48,103 nt of DNA from positions 1 to 48,103 of the forward strand of contig JAZRLO010000047.1 in assembly GCA_045646845.1 (NCBI GenBank). The letters are read 5' to 3'. Under the pieces are notes generated by a model. It searched no databases, was not told the DNA's origin, and was given only the letters and a program-made list of their open reading frames with translations. A program made the position numbers and the translations under genes. This stretch comes from HGM04593 sp045646845 (GTDB taxonomy: Bacteria > Bacteroidota > Bacteroidia > Bacteroidales > Bacteroidaceae). How positions within the stretch are numbered: the stretch's first letter is position 1; every line of letters begins with the position of its first letter. Shown here piece after piece: positions 26,778 to 34,779 of the stretch.

Positions 26778-28505
26778 ATGGGTCAGAAATGGAATTATCA
26801 ACCTCCTACGTATGAACAGAATGTGGCTGCGAGGACGCTATCTGCAGAGCTGGATATCAGTCCAGTGCTTTGCAGTCTGTTGCTGAAGAGAGGTATAACT
26901 TCTGTTGCAGAAGCGAGGAATTTTTTCCGTCCCAAGCTGAGCCAGCTGCATAATCCGTTTCTTATGAATGATATGGATGTGGCTGTAAGACGTCTTAATA
27001 AAGCTTTAGGCAAGAAGGAACGCATTCTTGTATATGGCGATTATGATGTTGATGGCACAACGGCCGTTGCTTTGGTATATAAGTTCCTGCAACAGTTTTC
27101 GTCGAATATAGACTATTATATTCCCGACCGCAACGAGGAAGGCTATGGCATTTCGCGTCAGGGGGTGGAATATGCGTATTCGACTGGTGTAAAACTTATT
27201 ATAGTGCTCGATTGCGGAATTAAGGCTATTGATGAAATCGCCTATGCGAAATCATTGGGTATAGATTTTATAGTGTGTGATCACCATGTTCCTGACAAGG
27301 AGATGCCATGCGCGGTAGCTATATTGAATCCGAAACGTCCGGATTCTACATATCCTTATCCGCATCTTTCGGGTTGTGGTGTGGGATTCAAGTTTATGCA
27401 GGCCTTTGCAGCCGACAATGGAATCCCTTCAGACCAGCTCTATCCATTGCTTGACCTTGTTGCTGTCAGCATAGCGTCGGATCTGGTGCCTATAATGGGG
27501 GAGAACAGAATAATGGCATATCATGGTCTAAAGCAGATAAACCATAGCCCTAGTACTGGACTTAAGGCCATAATAACTGTTTGCGGACTTGTCGATAAAG
27601 AGATAAGCATGAATGACATTATCTTTAAAATTGGTCCGCGAATCAATGCTTCTGGCCGCGTGCAGAGGGGACAGGTAGCCGTTGATTTGCTCATAGAGAA
27701 CAATCTGAATACAGCTCTTGATGTGAGCCAGCAGATAAATGAACTCAATGAGGCACGCAAGGAACTTGACAAGAACATGACCGAGGAGGCCAACACCATT
27801 GTTGAAGGTCTGGAGTCTTTCGATGAGAAACGTGCAATAGTCATATATAATCCCGACTGGCATCGTGGCGTTATAGGTATTGTGGCATCACGTCTTACCG
27901 AGGTATATCACCGTCCTGCTGTGGTAATGACTAGCACCGGCGGTGTAGCGACCGGCTCTGCGCGTTCTGTTCCGGGCTTTGATGTGTATAAAGCTATGGA
28001 GAGCTGTAGAGATTTGCTTGAGAATTTCGGTGGCCATACATATGCCGCTGGTTTCTCTCTTCCAGTAGAAAATGTCGAGGCTTTTGCAAAGCGTTTCGAG
28101 GACTTCGTGTCGGAGAATATTCTGCCCGAACAGATGGCTCCTTCAATAGACATCGATGCCGAAATAGATTTCTATCAGATAAGCCGCCGTTTCTTCAACG
28201 ACCTTAAGAAATTCGCGCCTCACGGTCCTGATAATCAAAAGCCTGTCTTCTGTACTTATAATGTACGGGACTATGGGACAAGTAAGGTGGTTGGCCGCAA
28301 GCAAGAACACATAAAACTTGAACTTGTTGACAACAAATCCAATACAGTCCTGAATGGTATTGCTTTCGGCCAAAGCCGTCAGGCAAAATATATAAAGTCG
28401 AAACAGTCTTTTGATATCTGCTACACTATTGAGGACAATGTATATAAGCATGGAGAGGTCCAGTTGCAGATAGAGAGCATTCATACCAAGGCTGTACGTC
28501 AATAG
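26778..28505 (+). CDS. recJ: Single-stranded-DNA-specific exonuclease RecJ
   Basis: The 575-residue protein carries the DHH-phosphoesterase motifs of RecJ: LVYGDYDVDGTTA (about 85-96), VLDCGIKA, VCDHHVPD and the later GVGFKFMQAF and DLVAVSIASD blocks. The DHHA1-like part has GVIGIVASRLTE and GSARSVPGFDVY, then the GGHTYAAGFSL motif and a C-terminal OB-like region. It degrades single strands 5' to 3' in recombination and mismatch repair. The ATG at 26778 (MGQKWNYQPPTY) matches the usual Bacteroidales start; the frame is open 11 codons upstream. The recQ gene follows after 3 bp, a sensible helicase-exonuclease pair. Confidence 0.95.
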   Translation: MGQKWNYQPPTYEQNVAARTLSAELDISPVLCSLLLKRGITSVAEARNFFRPKLSQLHNPFLMNDMDVAVRRLNKALGKKERILVYGDYDVDGTTAVALVYKFLQQFSSNIDYYIPDRNEEGYGISRQGVEYAYSTGVKLIIVLDCGIKAIDEIAYAKSLGIDFIVCDHHVPDKEMPCAVAILNPKRPDSTYPYPHLSGCGVGFKFMQAFAADNGIPSDQLYPLLDLVAVSIASDLVPIMGENRIMAYHGLKQINHSPSTGLKAIITVCGLVDKEISMNDIIFKIGPRINASGRVQRGQVAVDLLIENNLNTALDVSQQINELNEARKELDKNMTEEANTIVEGLESFDEKRAIVIYNPDWHRGVIGIVASRLTEVYHRPAVVMTSTGGVATGSARSVPGFDVYKAMESCRDLLENFGGHTYAAGFSLPVENVEAFAKRFEDFVSENILPEQMAPSIDIDAEIDFYQISRRFFNDLKKFAPHGPDNQKPVFCTYNVRDYGTSKVVGRKQEHIKLELVDNKSNTVLNGIAFGQSRQAKYIKSKQSFDICYTIEDNVYKHGEVQLQIESIHTKAVRQ

Positions 28506-28508
28506 GGA

Positions 28509-30401
28509 ATGCAGTACAGGGATATTCTCAAAAAGTATTGGGGCTACGATGATTTCCGCGGTGTACAGCGTGAAATCATCGAGAGCATCGGCTGTGGGCG
28601 CGACACATTAGGGCTTATGCCTACAGGCGGAGGCAAAAGTATCACTTTCCAGGTACCGGCACTTGCCGGCGAGGGTTTGTGTATTGTCGTCACGCCTCTG
28701 ATTGCCCTTATGAAGGACCAGGTCGCGAATCTTCGGTGCCGGGGAATAAAAGCTGTTGCAGTTTATTCGGGAATGCGTACAAGCGAAGTGGTCACAGCAC
28801 TTGAAAACTGCATATTCGGTGACTATAAGTTTCTCTATATATCGCCGGAGAGAATAACTTCGGAACTTTTCATAAAGAAGATACAGCGCGTCAAGGTGCA
28901 ACTCATTACTGTTGATGAGGCTCATTGCATATCTCAGTGGGGACACGATTTCCGGCCCGCGTACCGACAAATAATTGAACTCAGAAATCTCTTTCCCGGT
29001 GTTCCCGTGCTCGCGCTTACGGCAACTGCCACTCCCGAAGTGGTCAAGGATATACAGCAGCAGCTCGGGTTCAAGGAGGAAAATTGCCACAGCATGAGTT
29101 TCGAGCGCAAGAATCTTGTCTATGTGGTGCGGAACACCGAGAACAAACAACAGGAACTGCTGCATATACTCAGGCGCGTCGAAGGGTCTGCTATAATATA
29201 CGCCCTCAACCGTAAAAGGACCAAGGAGGTTTGTGATTTTCTGGTAGCCAACGGAATTACGGCCGAGTATTACCATGCCGGGCTTACATCGGCCGCCAAG
29301 GACGAGAAAGAGGAGTCTTGGAAGAGCGGAAGGGCGCGTGTTATGGTATCTACCAATGCTTTCGGAATGGGCATTGACAAACCCGATGTCAGGCTGGTCA
29401 TACATATTGACCTGCCGAGCTCAGTGGAGGCTTACTTCCAGGAGGCCGGGCGTGCAGGACGCGACGGCAACAAAGCATATGCAGTGACTCTTTTCAGCCG
29501 TCCCGACAAGGCTGTCGTGACAAGGAGATTGTCGGACAACTATCCGTCGCAGGATTTTATACGCGAAATATACAACGAGGTGTGCTACTATTACAGCATG
29601 GCTTTAGGTGACGGGTTAGACTGTACGTTCGAGTTCTCCCTTGTCGATTTCTGCAGGGTCTATCGCAGGCCTACGTTGCAGACCGATAGTGCGCTACGTA
29701 TCCTTACCCGGATGGGGTATCTTGAATATGTCGAGGAGATGGAGTATGCTTCTCGCGTGCGCTTCATCGTAGATAAGGATTCACTATATAACCTTCGTGG
29801 GTTGCATGCCGACTATGATACGCTTGTAAATGCGATACTGCGCAGTTATAGCGGGCTCTTCAGCGACTATGCATACATTGATGAGCGTTACCTTTCGAGG
29901 ATAACCAAACTGTCGCGCCACCGCATGTACGAGATTCTGGTGTCGCTCACCAACAGGGGTGTTCTCCTGTATGCCCCGTCGAAAAGGTGTTCGGTGGTGA
30001 CCTTCACGCGCCATCGTGTGTTGGCTAACGAACTGCGTTTCGCTCGGGAGGTTTATGATGAGCGTAAGGAGAGTTTCGCAAAAAGTCTCAATGCTGTCAT
30101 TGGCTATGCAACGGGCAACGACAAGTGCCGCAGCCGTGTGCTGCTCGAATATTTCGGAGAGAAGGAGACTGCCCCCTGCGGTAATTGCGACGTCTGTATG
30201 GCGCAGAAGGAGGCGAGTGCCCGGCATTCCGCGGCAGCTCCTGAACAGTTGCTTGTGCAACTGCTCGCAGACAGGGAATACCACTCTCTTGAGGAACTCG
30301 ACCGACTGCCATTGCCGCGCGCGACAATGTCGGCTCTCCTGCGCCATATGTGCGATGAGGAGAAAATTATTATAAAGGATGGAAAAATAACTTTAAGATA
30401 G
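28509..30401 (+). CDS. recQ: ATP-dependent DNA helicase RecQ
   Basis: The 630-residue superfamily 2 helicase has Walker A MPTGGGKS (39-44), ITVDEAHCISQWGHDFRP for motif II and the aromatic loop, ALTATAT for motif III, and AFGMGIDKPDVR with QEAGRAGRDG for motifs V and VI. The zinc-binding region is seen in CRSRVLLEYF...CGNCDVC. After it comes a winged-helix region, but no clear HRDC domain; the protein ends with a short helical module (EQLLVQLLADREYHSLEEL). It unwinds DNA 3' to 5' and feeds RecJ. It lies between recJ (3 bp) and cstA (7 bp) in one transcript. Confidence 0.93.
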   Translation: MQYRDILKKYWGYDDFRGVQREIIESIGCGRDTLGLMPTGGGKSITFQVPALAGEGLCIVVTPLIALMKDQVANLRCRGIKAVAVYSGMRTSEVVTALENCIFGDYKFLYISPERITSELFIKKIQRVKVQLITVDEAHCISQWGHDFRPAYRQIIELRNLFPGVPVLALTATATPEVVKDIQQQLGFKEENCHSMSFERKNLVYVVRNTENKQQELLHILRRVEGSAIIYALNRKRTKEVCDFLVANGITAEYYHAGLTSAAKDEKEESWKSGRARVMVSTNAFGMGIDKPDVRLVIHIDLPSSVEAYFQEAGRAGRDGNKAYAVTLFSRPDKAVVTRRLSDNYPSQDFIREIYNEVCYYYSMALGDGLDCTFEFSLVDFCRVYRRPTLQTDSALRILTRMGYLEYVEEMEYASRVRFIVDKDSLYNLRGLHADYDTLVNAILRSYSGLFSDYAYIDERYLSRITKLSRHRMYEILVSLTNRGVLLYAPSKRCSVVTFTRHRVLANELRFAREVYDERKESFAKSLNAVIGYATGNDKCRSRVLLEYFGEKETAPCGNCDVCMAQKEASARHSAAAPEQLLVQLLADREYHSLEELDRLPLPRATMSALLRHMCDEEKIIIKDGKITLR

Positions 30402-30408
30402 AATTGCT

Positions 30409-31866
30409 ATGATAACATTTCTTGTATGTTTGACGCTTCTTGTATTGGCATATTTTACATATGGTAAATATCTTGAAAAACTATGTGGCATAGATGCCGG
30501 CAATCCCGTGCCGTCCGAGACTATGTACGACGGGGTCGATTATATCCCCATGCCGCGTTGGAAGATTTTTCTCATACAGTTGTTGAACATTGCCGGCCTC
30601 GGCCCGATATTCGGTGCACTGCTTGGTGCTGCATACGGCCCGGTTGCCTTCCTGTGGATAACGCTCGGAGGTATATTCATGGGTGCCATGCACGACTTCG
30701 TGTCGGGTGTCATATCGTTGAAGAACAATGGACAGAGCCTTCCCGAAATAATAGGAAAATATCTTGGAAACGGTACCAGAAATTTTATGAGGGTCTTTTC
30801 TGTTCTGCTTATGGTTCTTGTGGGCGCGGTCTTCATGTCCCAGCCGGCCGAGCTTGTAGCGGCGAATGTCGGGCTCCCCGGTCTCGAGTCTGTCGCATTC
30901 GGCAATATCACATGGGAACTGTTGCTTGTCCTTGGTGTCATACTCGTGTATTACATACTGGCGACCCTGTTGCCCATTGATAAAATCATCGGACGTTTCT
31001 ATCCCATATTCGGCATCGCGCTACTGATTATGGCATTGAGCATTCTTTATATCCTTCTTTTCAATAGTGACACCTATGTTATTCCCGAGCTTACCTCGTT
31101 GACAAACCAGATAGCGGATGCAGATAATTTCCCGATAATTCCGATGCTCTTTACGACAATCGCATGCGGTGCTCTGTCGGGTTTCCATGCTACGCAGTCG
31201 CCCATGATGGCGCGTTGCATGACGTCGGAGAAACAGGCGCGCAGCGTATTCTACGGTGCCATGATAGCCGAAAGCATAATCGCCCTTATCTGGGCTGCCA
31301 TCGGAATGGCATTCTGGGGTGGAGTAGAAGGGTTGAACAATGCAATAGCTGAATACGGCGGAAGTGCGGCAGCAATGGTGAATGTGATAACGGAGACGAC
31401 TATGGGTCCTGTTGTCGCAGCCTGTGTGCTTGTAGGTGTAATAGGATGTGCAGTGACTTCGGGTGACACGGCATTCCGTTGCGCAAGGCTCATCGTATCC
31501 GATATGTTCGGTATCGGGCAGAAACAGTTCCTCAAGCGAGTAGCGGTTTCTGTGCCCCTCTTCGCAGTTGCGCTGTTCATCATCTTCGGCTTGCCTTTCC
31601 AGACAATATGGAGCTATTTCGCATGGTGTAACCAGACACTTGCCGTCATTACGCTATGGTGTATAACAGTCTATCTGTTCCGCCAGAAGAAACCGGTTGT
31701 AATTGGTATGTTGCCGGCGCTTATAATGACATACGTCTGCTCGTCCTATATATTCATCTCGCCAATGATGTGCGGAATGCAAAACCGCACACTGGCGTAT
31801 GCGCTTGGTGCAGTACTGACACTTATAATTGCTGTGGCTGTGCACATAAAGGCGAGGAAAGAGTAA
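30409..31866 (+). CDS. cstA: CstA-family carbon starvation transporter (short form)
   Basis: The 485-residue protein is almost entirely membrane helices. The N-terminal signature (YGKYLEKLCGIDAGNPVPSETMYDGVDYIPM and LNIAGLGPIFGALLGAAYGP) and GGIFMGAMHDFVSG are those of CstA/BtsT-type transporters, which import pyruvate or peptides on carbon limitation. The length is that of the short form without the long C-terminal extension of E. coli CstA (about 700 residues). It begins 7 bp after recQ, so it shares the transcript with two DNA repair genes, probably by chance of operon building. A strong terminator follows at 31998. Confidence 0.9.
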   Translation: MITFLVCLTLLVLAYFTYGKYLEKLCGIDAGNPVPSETMYDGVDYIPMPRWKIFLIQLLNIAGLGPIFGALLGAAYGPVAFLWITLGGIFMGAMHDFVSGVISLKNNGQSLPEIIGKYLGNGTRNFMRVFSVLLMVLVGAVFMSQPAELVAANVGLPGLESVAFGNITWELLLVLGVILVYYILATLLPIDKIIGRFYPIFGIALLIMALSILYILLFNSDTYVIPELTSLTNQIADADNFPIIPMLFTTIACGALSGFHATQSPMMARCMTSEKQARSVFYGAMIAESIIALIWAAIGMAFWGGVEGLNNAIAEYGGSAAAMVNVITETTMGPVVAACVLVGVIGCAVTSGDTAFRCARLIVSDMFGIGQKQFLKRVAVSVPLFAVALFIIFGLPFQTIWSYFAWCNQTLAVITLWCITVYLFRQKKPVVIGMLPALIMTYVCSSYIFISPMMCGMQNRTLAYALGAVLTLIIAVAVHIKARKE

Positions 31867-31873
31867 ATGATGA

Positions 31874-31981
31874 GGTGAAAACGGAATCCTGCAAACCGTT
31901 TACGACCTCAATGGTCGCGCGGTAGAGAATCCGTCAAACGGCATTTATATAATCAATGGCAAGAAAGTTCTTGTTAGATAA
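31874..31981 (+). pseudogene. Orphan C-terminal sorting tail of a lost secreted protein
   Basis: In frame after a stop, this stretch reads GENGILQTVYDLNGR, then AVENPSNGIYIINGKKVLVR and a stop. That is the last 30 or so residues of the C-terminal sorting domain common on large secreted proteins of Prevotella and relatives. There is no start codon and no body of a gene upstream, since cstA ends 8 bp before. It marks a deletion that fused the end of a former surface-protein gene to the cstA operon. Confidence 0.65.
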
Positions 31982-31997
31982 TGTGATGTTTCTATAG

Positions 31998-32040
31998 ATA
32001 CAACTCCCAGCGTGGCGTGCCACACTGGGAGTTGTGTTAT
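31998..32040 (+). terminator. Terminator of the recJ-recQ-cstA operon
   Basis: ACAACTCCCAG (32000-32010) pairs with CTGGGAGTTGT (32025-32035), with GTGGC/GCCAC stacked inside. It probably belonged to the lost gene whose tail lies just upstream. Confidence 0.8.
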
Positions 32041-32309
32041 ACTGGTATTGCAAATGTTGCTACCTTAATTTTAATTGTATGCTTTCAATTAGCTTTACTT
32101 CGTACAATTGTAATTTAAAATAAAAACCGGCACCGTTGAACGGCACAACTAAAGACCGACGTAATTCAGCAGTCGGGCGAGGACGTTAGTGCGCTATGCC
32201 GTTATATTATTCAATAACCTTAAGCTACAGAATCGCTACTTTTACAAAACTGCCAAACTTTGTTACCGGGCTACAGGTAGGTTTTCTCTCTTTTATAAAA
32301 ACTATTTAT
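32041..32309. other. Intergenic stretch with possible structured element
   Basis: No ORF is supported. CGGCA (32128-32132) can pair with TGCCG (32197-32201), enclosing two small hairpins (CCGT/ACGG at 32133-32143 and CCGAC/GTCGG at 32156-32176). AATTGTA and TACAATT flank the segment at its left. It may be a remnant RNA or an insertion junction; nothing is identified. Confidence 0.3.
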
Positions 32310-32537
32310 TTATTCAAACTCGTTTGAATTAAACAAAACCTCACCTTCGTTATTGAATAGTTTTATATTTGTGGCGATTATTCCTTCTTTTTCCTCTAAT
32401 TCCTTTCCAACTATTGTTTCAACAATGTTGTATGCAATAGAGGCGTATGTAAAATCGTTGTTTTTTGCATTATAAGACTTATTTATGTATGTATGAGTTT
32501 GTCCGTCGTAATCAAATTGTATTGTAAATGTTTTCAT
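32310..32537 (-). CDS. Small protein of unknown function (75 aa)
   Basis: The product begins MKTFTIQFDYDGQTHTYINKSYN and ends NNEGEVLFNSNEFE; it reads as a small alpha/beta cytoplasmic domain without signal peptide. It starts 11 bp after the BspA-like gene on the same strand and so is probably the last gene of that operon. Codon use is AT-rich like its neighbours. No family is recognised. Confidence 0.6.
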   Translation of the reverse strand: MKTFTIQFDYDGQTHTYINKSYNAKNNDFTYASIAYNIVETIVGKELEEKEGIIATNIKLFNNEGEVLFNSNEFE

Positions 32538-32548
32538 AAAATATTTAT

Positions 32549-34057
32549 TTAGAGTTTGACTTTTATAGCTTTGTTATCAATGTTTATTATGTATGTTCCG
32601 CTTTCAAGATAAATAGATTCTCCCATATAGTTCTCTATTCTTTCTATAAGCTCACCATTTACGGAATAAATACTAATAGTCTTGTATTGATAACCTTCTA
32701 ATAAAATACTATTACACGTCGTTTTTATTGTAATGTTGTCAATGTTTATATTGTTAATTTCGGTTGTATTGAATTCTTGAATATCCCAAAAGAAGCTCCA
32801 ACCATTGCTTGTTTGATATGTGGCGAGAGAACCTTGTGGTACATAAAGAGTCGCGTTTATATAGTTCTTATTTGAAAAACTATTCGTAGATATTGTGGGC
32901 GGCTGGATGCTTAACACATAAATACTTGCAAGGCTTTCACAACTATAGAACGCATAATTTCCAATGCTTGTTACGCTGTTACCGATTACAACACTGGTAA
33001 GACCAGAGCAACCATCGAACGCATTCAAACCAATGCTAGTAACGCTATTACCGATTACAACACTGGTAAGACCAGAGCAACCATTGAACGCATTCAAACC
33101 AATGCTTGTTACGCTGTTGGGGATTACAACGCTGGTAAGGCCAGTGCAACCTTCGAACGCATAAGAGCCAATGCTAGTAACGCTGTTAGGGATTTCAACG
33201 CTTGTAAGGCCAGTGCAATCACGGAACGCATTATCTCCAATGCTAGTAACGCTATTACCGATTACAACACTGGTAAGACCAGAGCATTTATAGAACGCAT
33301 CATCTCCAATGCTAGTGACGCTGTTAGGGATTACAATGCTGGTAAGACCAGAGCAATCAGCGAACGCATATTTTCCAATTACATAATTCTCCCCATCGTA
33401 ATCGGTTGGCAAGTTTGCTGTTGTTGCACTGCCCAAGTACCCAACCAATGTTTTTACATCGTTTGGTTTACCAAGCACAAAATCACCCTCTATTCGGCCT
33501 TTGGGTGCATTGTAAACCTTGTCGGCATAACGTGCGACATAACCATCGCCTGAACTGCCTTTGGCAAATGTCCAATCGGATAGGTTGACTACTGTTTTAA
33601 GCCTTGAGCAACTCCAGAACGCTTCTTTTCCAATGCTTGTTACGCTGTTACCGATTACAACGCTTGTAAGGCCATAGCAACCACTGAACGCATAATTTCC
33701 AATGCTGGCAACGCTGTTAGGGATTACAATGCTGGTAAGGCCACGGCAATCATAGAACGCATGATCTCCGATGCTGGTAACGCTGTTAGGGATTACAATG
33801 CTGGTAAGGCCACGGCAATCATAGAACGCGGAATTTTTAATGCTTGTAACCTTTAGTTTTTTTGATTTGTAAGTTATTGTTTCAGGAATAATAACCTCGC
33901 CGGCGTATTTGTAAGTACCAGATGTCACTTCTACTGTTAATTCGGTATGTGAAATGATATTGTAATAAATGCCATCTACAGTTAAATCATAGGCTTTTGC
34001 AGTGCTACAGCATAGTAATATCGTTACTATTATAAATATATTTTTTATAGTTTTCAT
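32549..34057 (-). CDS. BspA-like leucine-rich-repeat (LRR_5) surface protein
   Basis: The 502-residue protein has a signal peptide (MKTIKNIFIIVTILLCCSTAKA) and nine almost identical 23-residue repeats of the form LTSVVIGNSVTSIGxxAFxxCSG, three before and six after an 85-residue island with the segment GRIEGDFVLGKPNDVKTLVGYLG. The end (ISIYSVNGELIER...SGTYIINIDNKAIKVKL) is a C-terminal sorting-type domain, so the protein should reach the cell surface. BspA-type proteins bind host matrix or other bacteria. Repeats are similar at DNA level as well, which allows unequal recombination to change their number. It lies in an AT-rich island between two small unknown genes. Confidence 0.88.
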   Translation of the reverse strand: MKTIKNIFIIVTILLCCSTAKAYDLTVDGIYYNIISHTELTVEVTSGTYKYAGEVIIPETITYKSKKLKVTSIKNSAFYDCRGLTSIVIPNSVTSIGDHAFYDCRGLTSIVIPNSVASIGNYAFSGCYGLTSVVIGNSVTSIGKEAFWSCSRLKTVVNLSDWTFAKGSSGDGYVARYADKVYNAPKGRIEGDFVLGKPNDVKTLVGYLGSATTANLPTDYDGENYVIGKYAFADCSGLTSIVIPNSVTSIGDDAFYKCSGLTSVVIGNSVTSIGDNAFRDCTGLTSVEIPNSVTSIGSYAFEGCTGLTSVVIPNSVTSIGLNAFNGCSGLTSVVIGNSVTSIGLNAFDGCSGLTSVVIGNSVTSIGNYAFYSCESLASIYVLSIQPPTISTNSFSNKNYINATLYVPQGSLATYQTSNGWSFFWDIQEFNTTEINNINIDNITIKTTCNSILLEGYQYKTISIYSVNGELIERIENYMGESIYLESGTYIINIDNKAIKVKL

Positions 34058-34060
34058 CTT

Positions 34061-34345
34061 TTATAGCTTGTATTCTTGGTTCTTTGGATTTCGTGTCATT
34101 GTTTCAATAATCAAATCTATTTGTGAGCTAAAAATAGTAGATTCGGTATTTGTCATTCCACTATTTTTGTACAGATTCAAAAGCCACTCTTTGTATTCGT
34201 ATGATATTGCATTTGCATAATGGCAAGCCCAAAGATATTCTATGATTTTCCAACTTGCATACTTGTTTTCAAATGGTTTATGTACATTTGTTGTTTGTTC
34301 TTTGATCTCATCTTGAAGGATTCTTTTTTTAGATTCTACGTCCAT
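34061..34345 (-). CDS. Small helical protein of unknown function (94 aa)
   Basis: The product begins MDVESKKRILQDEIKEQTTN and is rich in charged and aromatic residues (YASWKIIEYLWACHYANAISYEYKEWLLNLY), so mainly helical and soluble. An ATG three codons upstream is possible. It is 3 bp ahead of the BspA-like gene and first in the operon, behind a leader of nearly 300 nt with strong hairpins. No family is recognised. Confidence 0.6.
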   Translation of the reverse strand: MDVESKKRILQDEIKEQTTNVHKPFENKYASWKIIEYLWACHYANAISYEYKEWLLNLYKNSGMTNTESTIFSSQIDLIIETMTRNPKNQEYKL

Positions 34346-34398
34346 AAAAAACATTTTTTAGCTCTCCAATTCCCAGATGAAAGCGGATAAAAAACAAG

Positions 34399-34530
34399 GT
34401 GTGGGAACTATATATGTTTTATCCTACTGACAGGCTTCTCGCATCGCCTATGGAACGGATAAAACAATAGCCCACACCAAAGGTTATGCAAAGAGCCAAA
34501 AAGGGCTGTACATACCAATGATGTGGTGCT
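34399..34530 (-). ncRNA. Structured leader RNA candidate upstream of the BspA-like operon
   Basis: Three nested stems are perfect: GGTGTGGG/CCCACACC (34399-34406, 34472-34479), GTTTTATCC/GGATAAAAC (34417-34425, 34458-34466) and AGGC/GCCT (34433-34436, 34447-34450). Next to it are AGCC/GGCT (34495-34498, 34504-34507) and ACCA/TGGT hairpins. The strand is taken from the downstream minus-strand gene; the element ends about 50 nt before its start codon. It could be a cis-regulator, a free RNA or an inserted repeat. I cannot name a family. Confidence 0.5.
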
Positions 34531-34644
34531 ACTGCTATCATCTTCGTTCCATTTCAAATTTTGCGAGAATTTGTCAGTTGAAGATAATTTCAATAACACC
34601 TTTAAATAATATGTCCGCTCAAAGGAGTAATCCTATGAACGTCG

Positions 34645-34652
34645 CAAAAATA
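34645..34652 (-). promoter_or_regulatory. Possible -7 box for the BspA-like operon
   Basis: Minus-strand TATTTTTG matches TAnnTTTG; TTTG at 34668-34671 is 15 nt further up, shorter than usual. If used, the leader would include the structured element at 34399-34530. A 20-codon plus-strand ORF at 34634 overlaps and is not convincing. Confidence 0.4.
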
Positions 34653-34779
34653 ATTAAAAGGTTTTTACAAAGCAAGAACAATTATGTGATTTTGTAAGAT
34701 ATGATGTGTGGGCATTAAATGATTTGCTATATTGGCGATTATTCCAAGATATTCAAAACCGCGCATATCGCAACTTCCC

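Noticed and set aside
32549..34057. Regular 69-bp repeats considered as a CRISPR array
   Set aside because: The repeats are in frame and encode leucine-rich units; there are no unique spacers.
34408..34599. Minus-strand frame of 63 codons in the leader of the BspA-like operon
   Set aside because: The stretch is dominated by nested perfect hairpins, so an RNA is more likely; kept as an open question in the findings.
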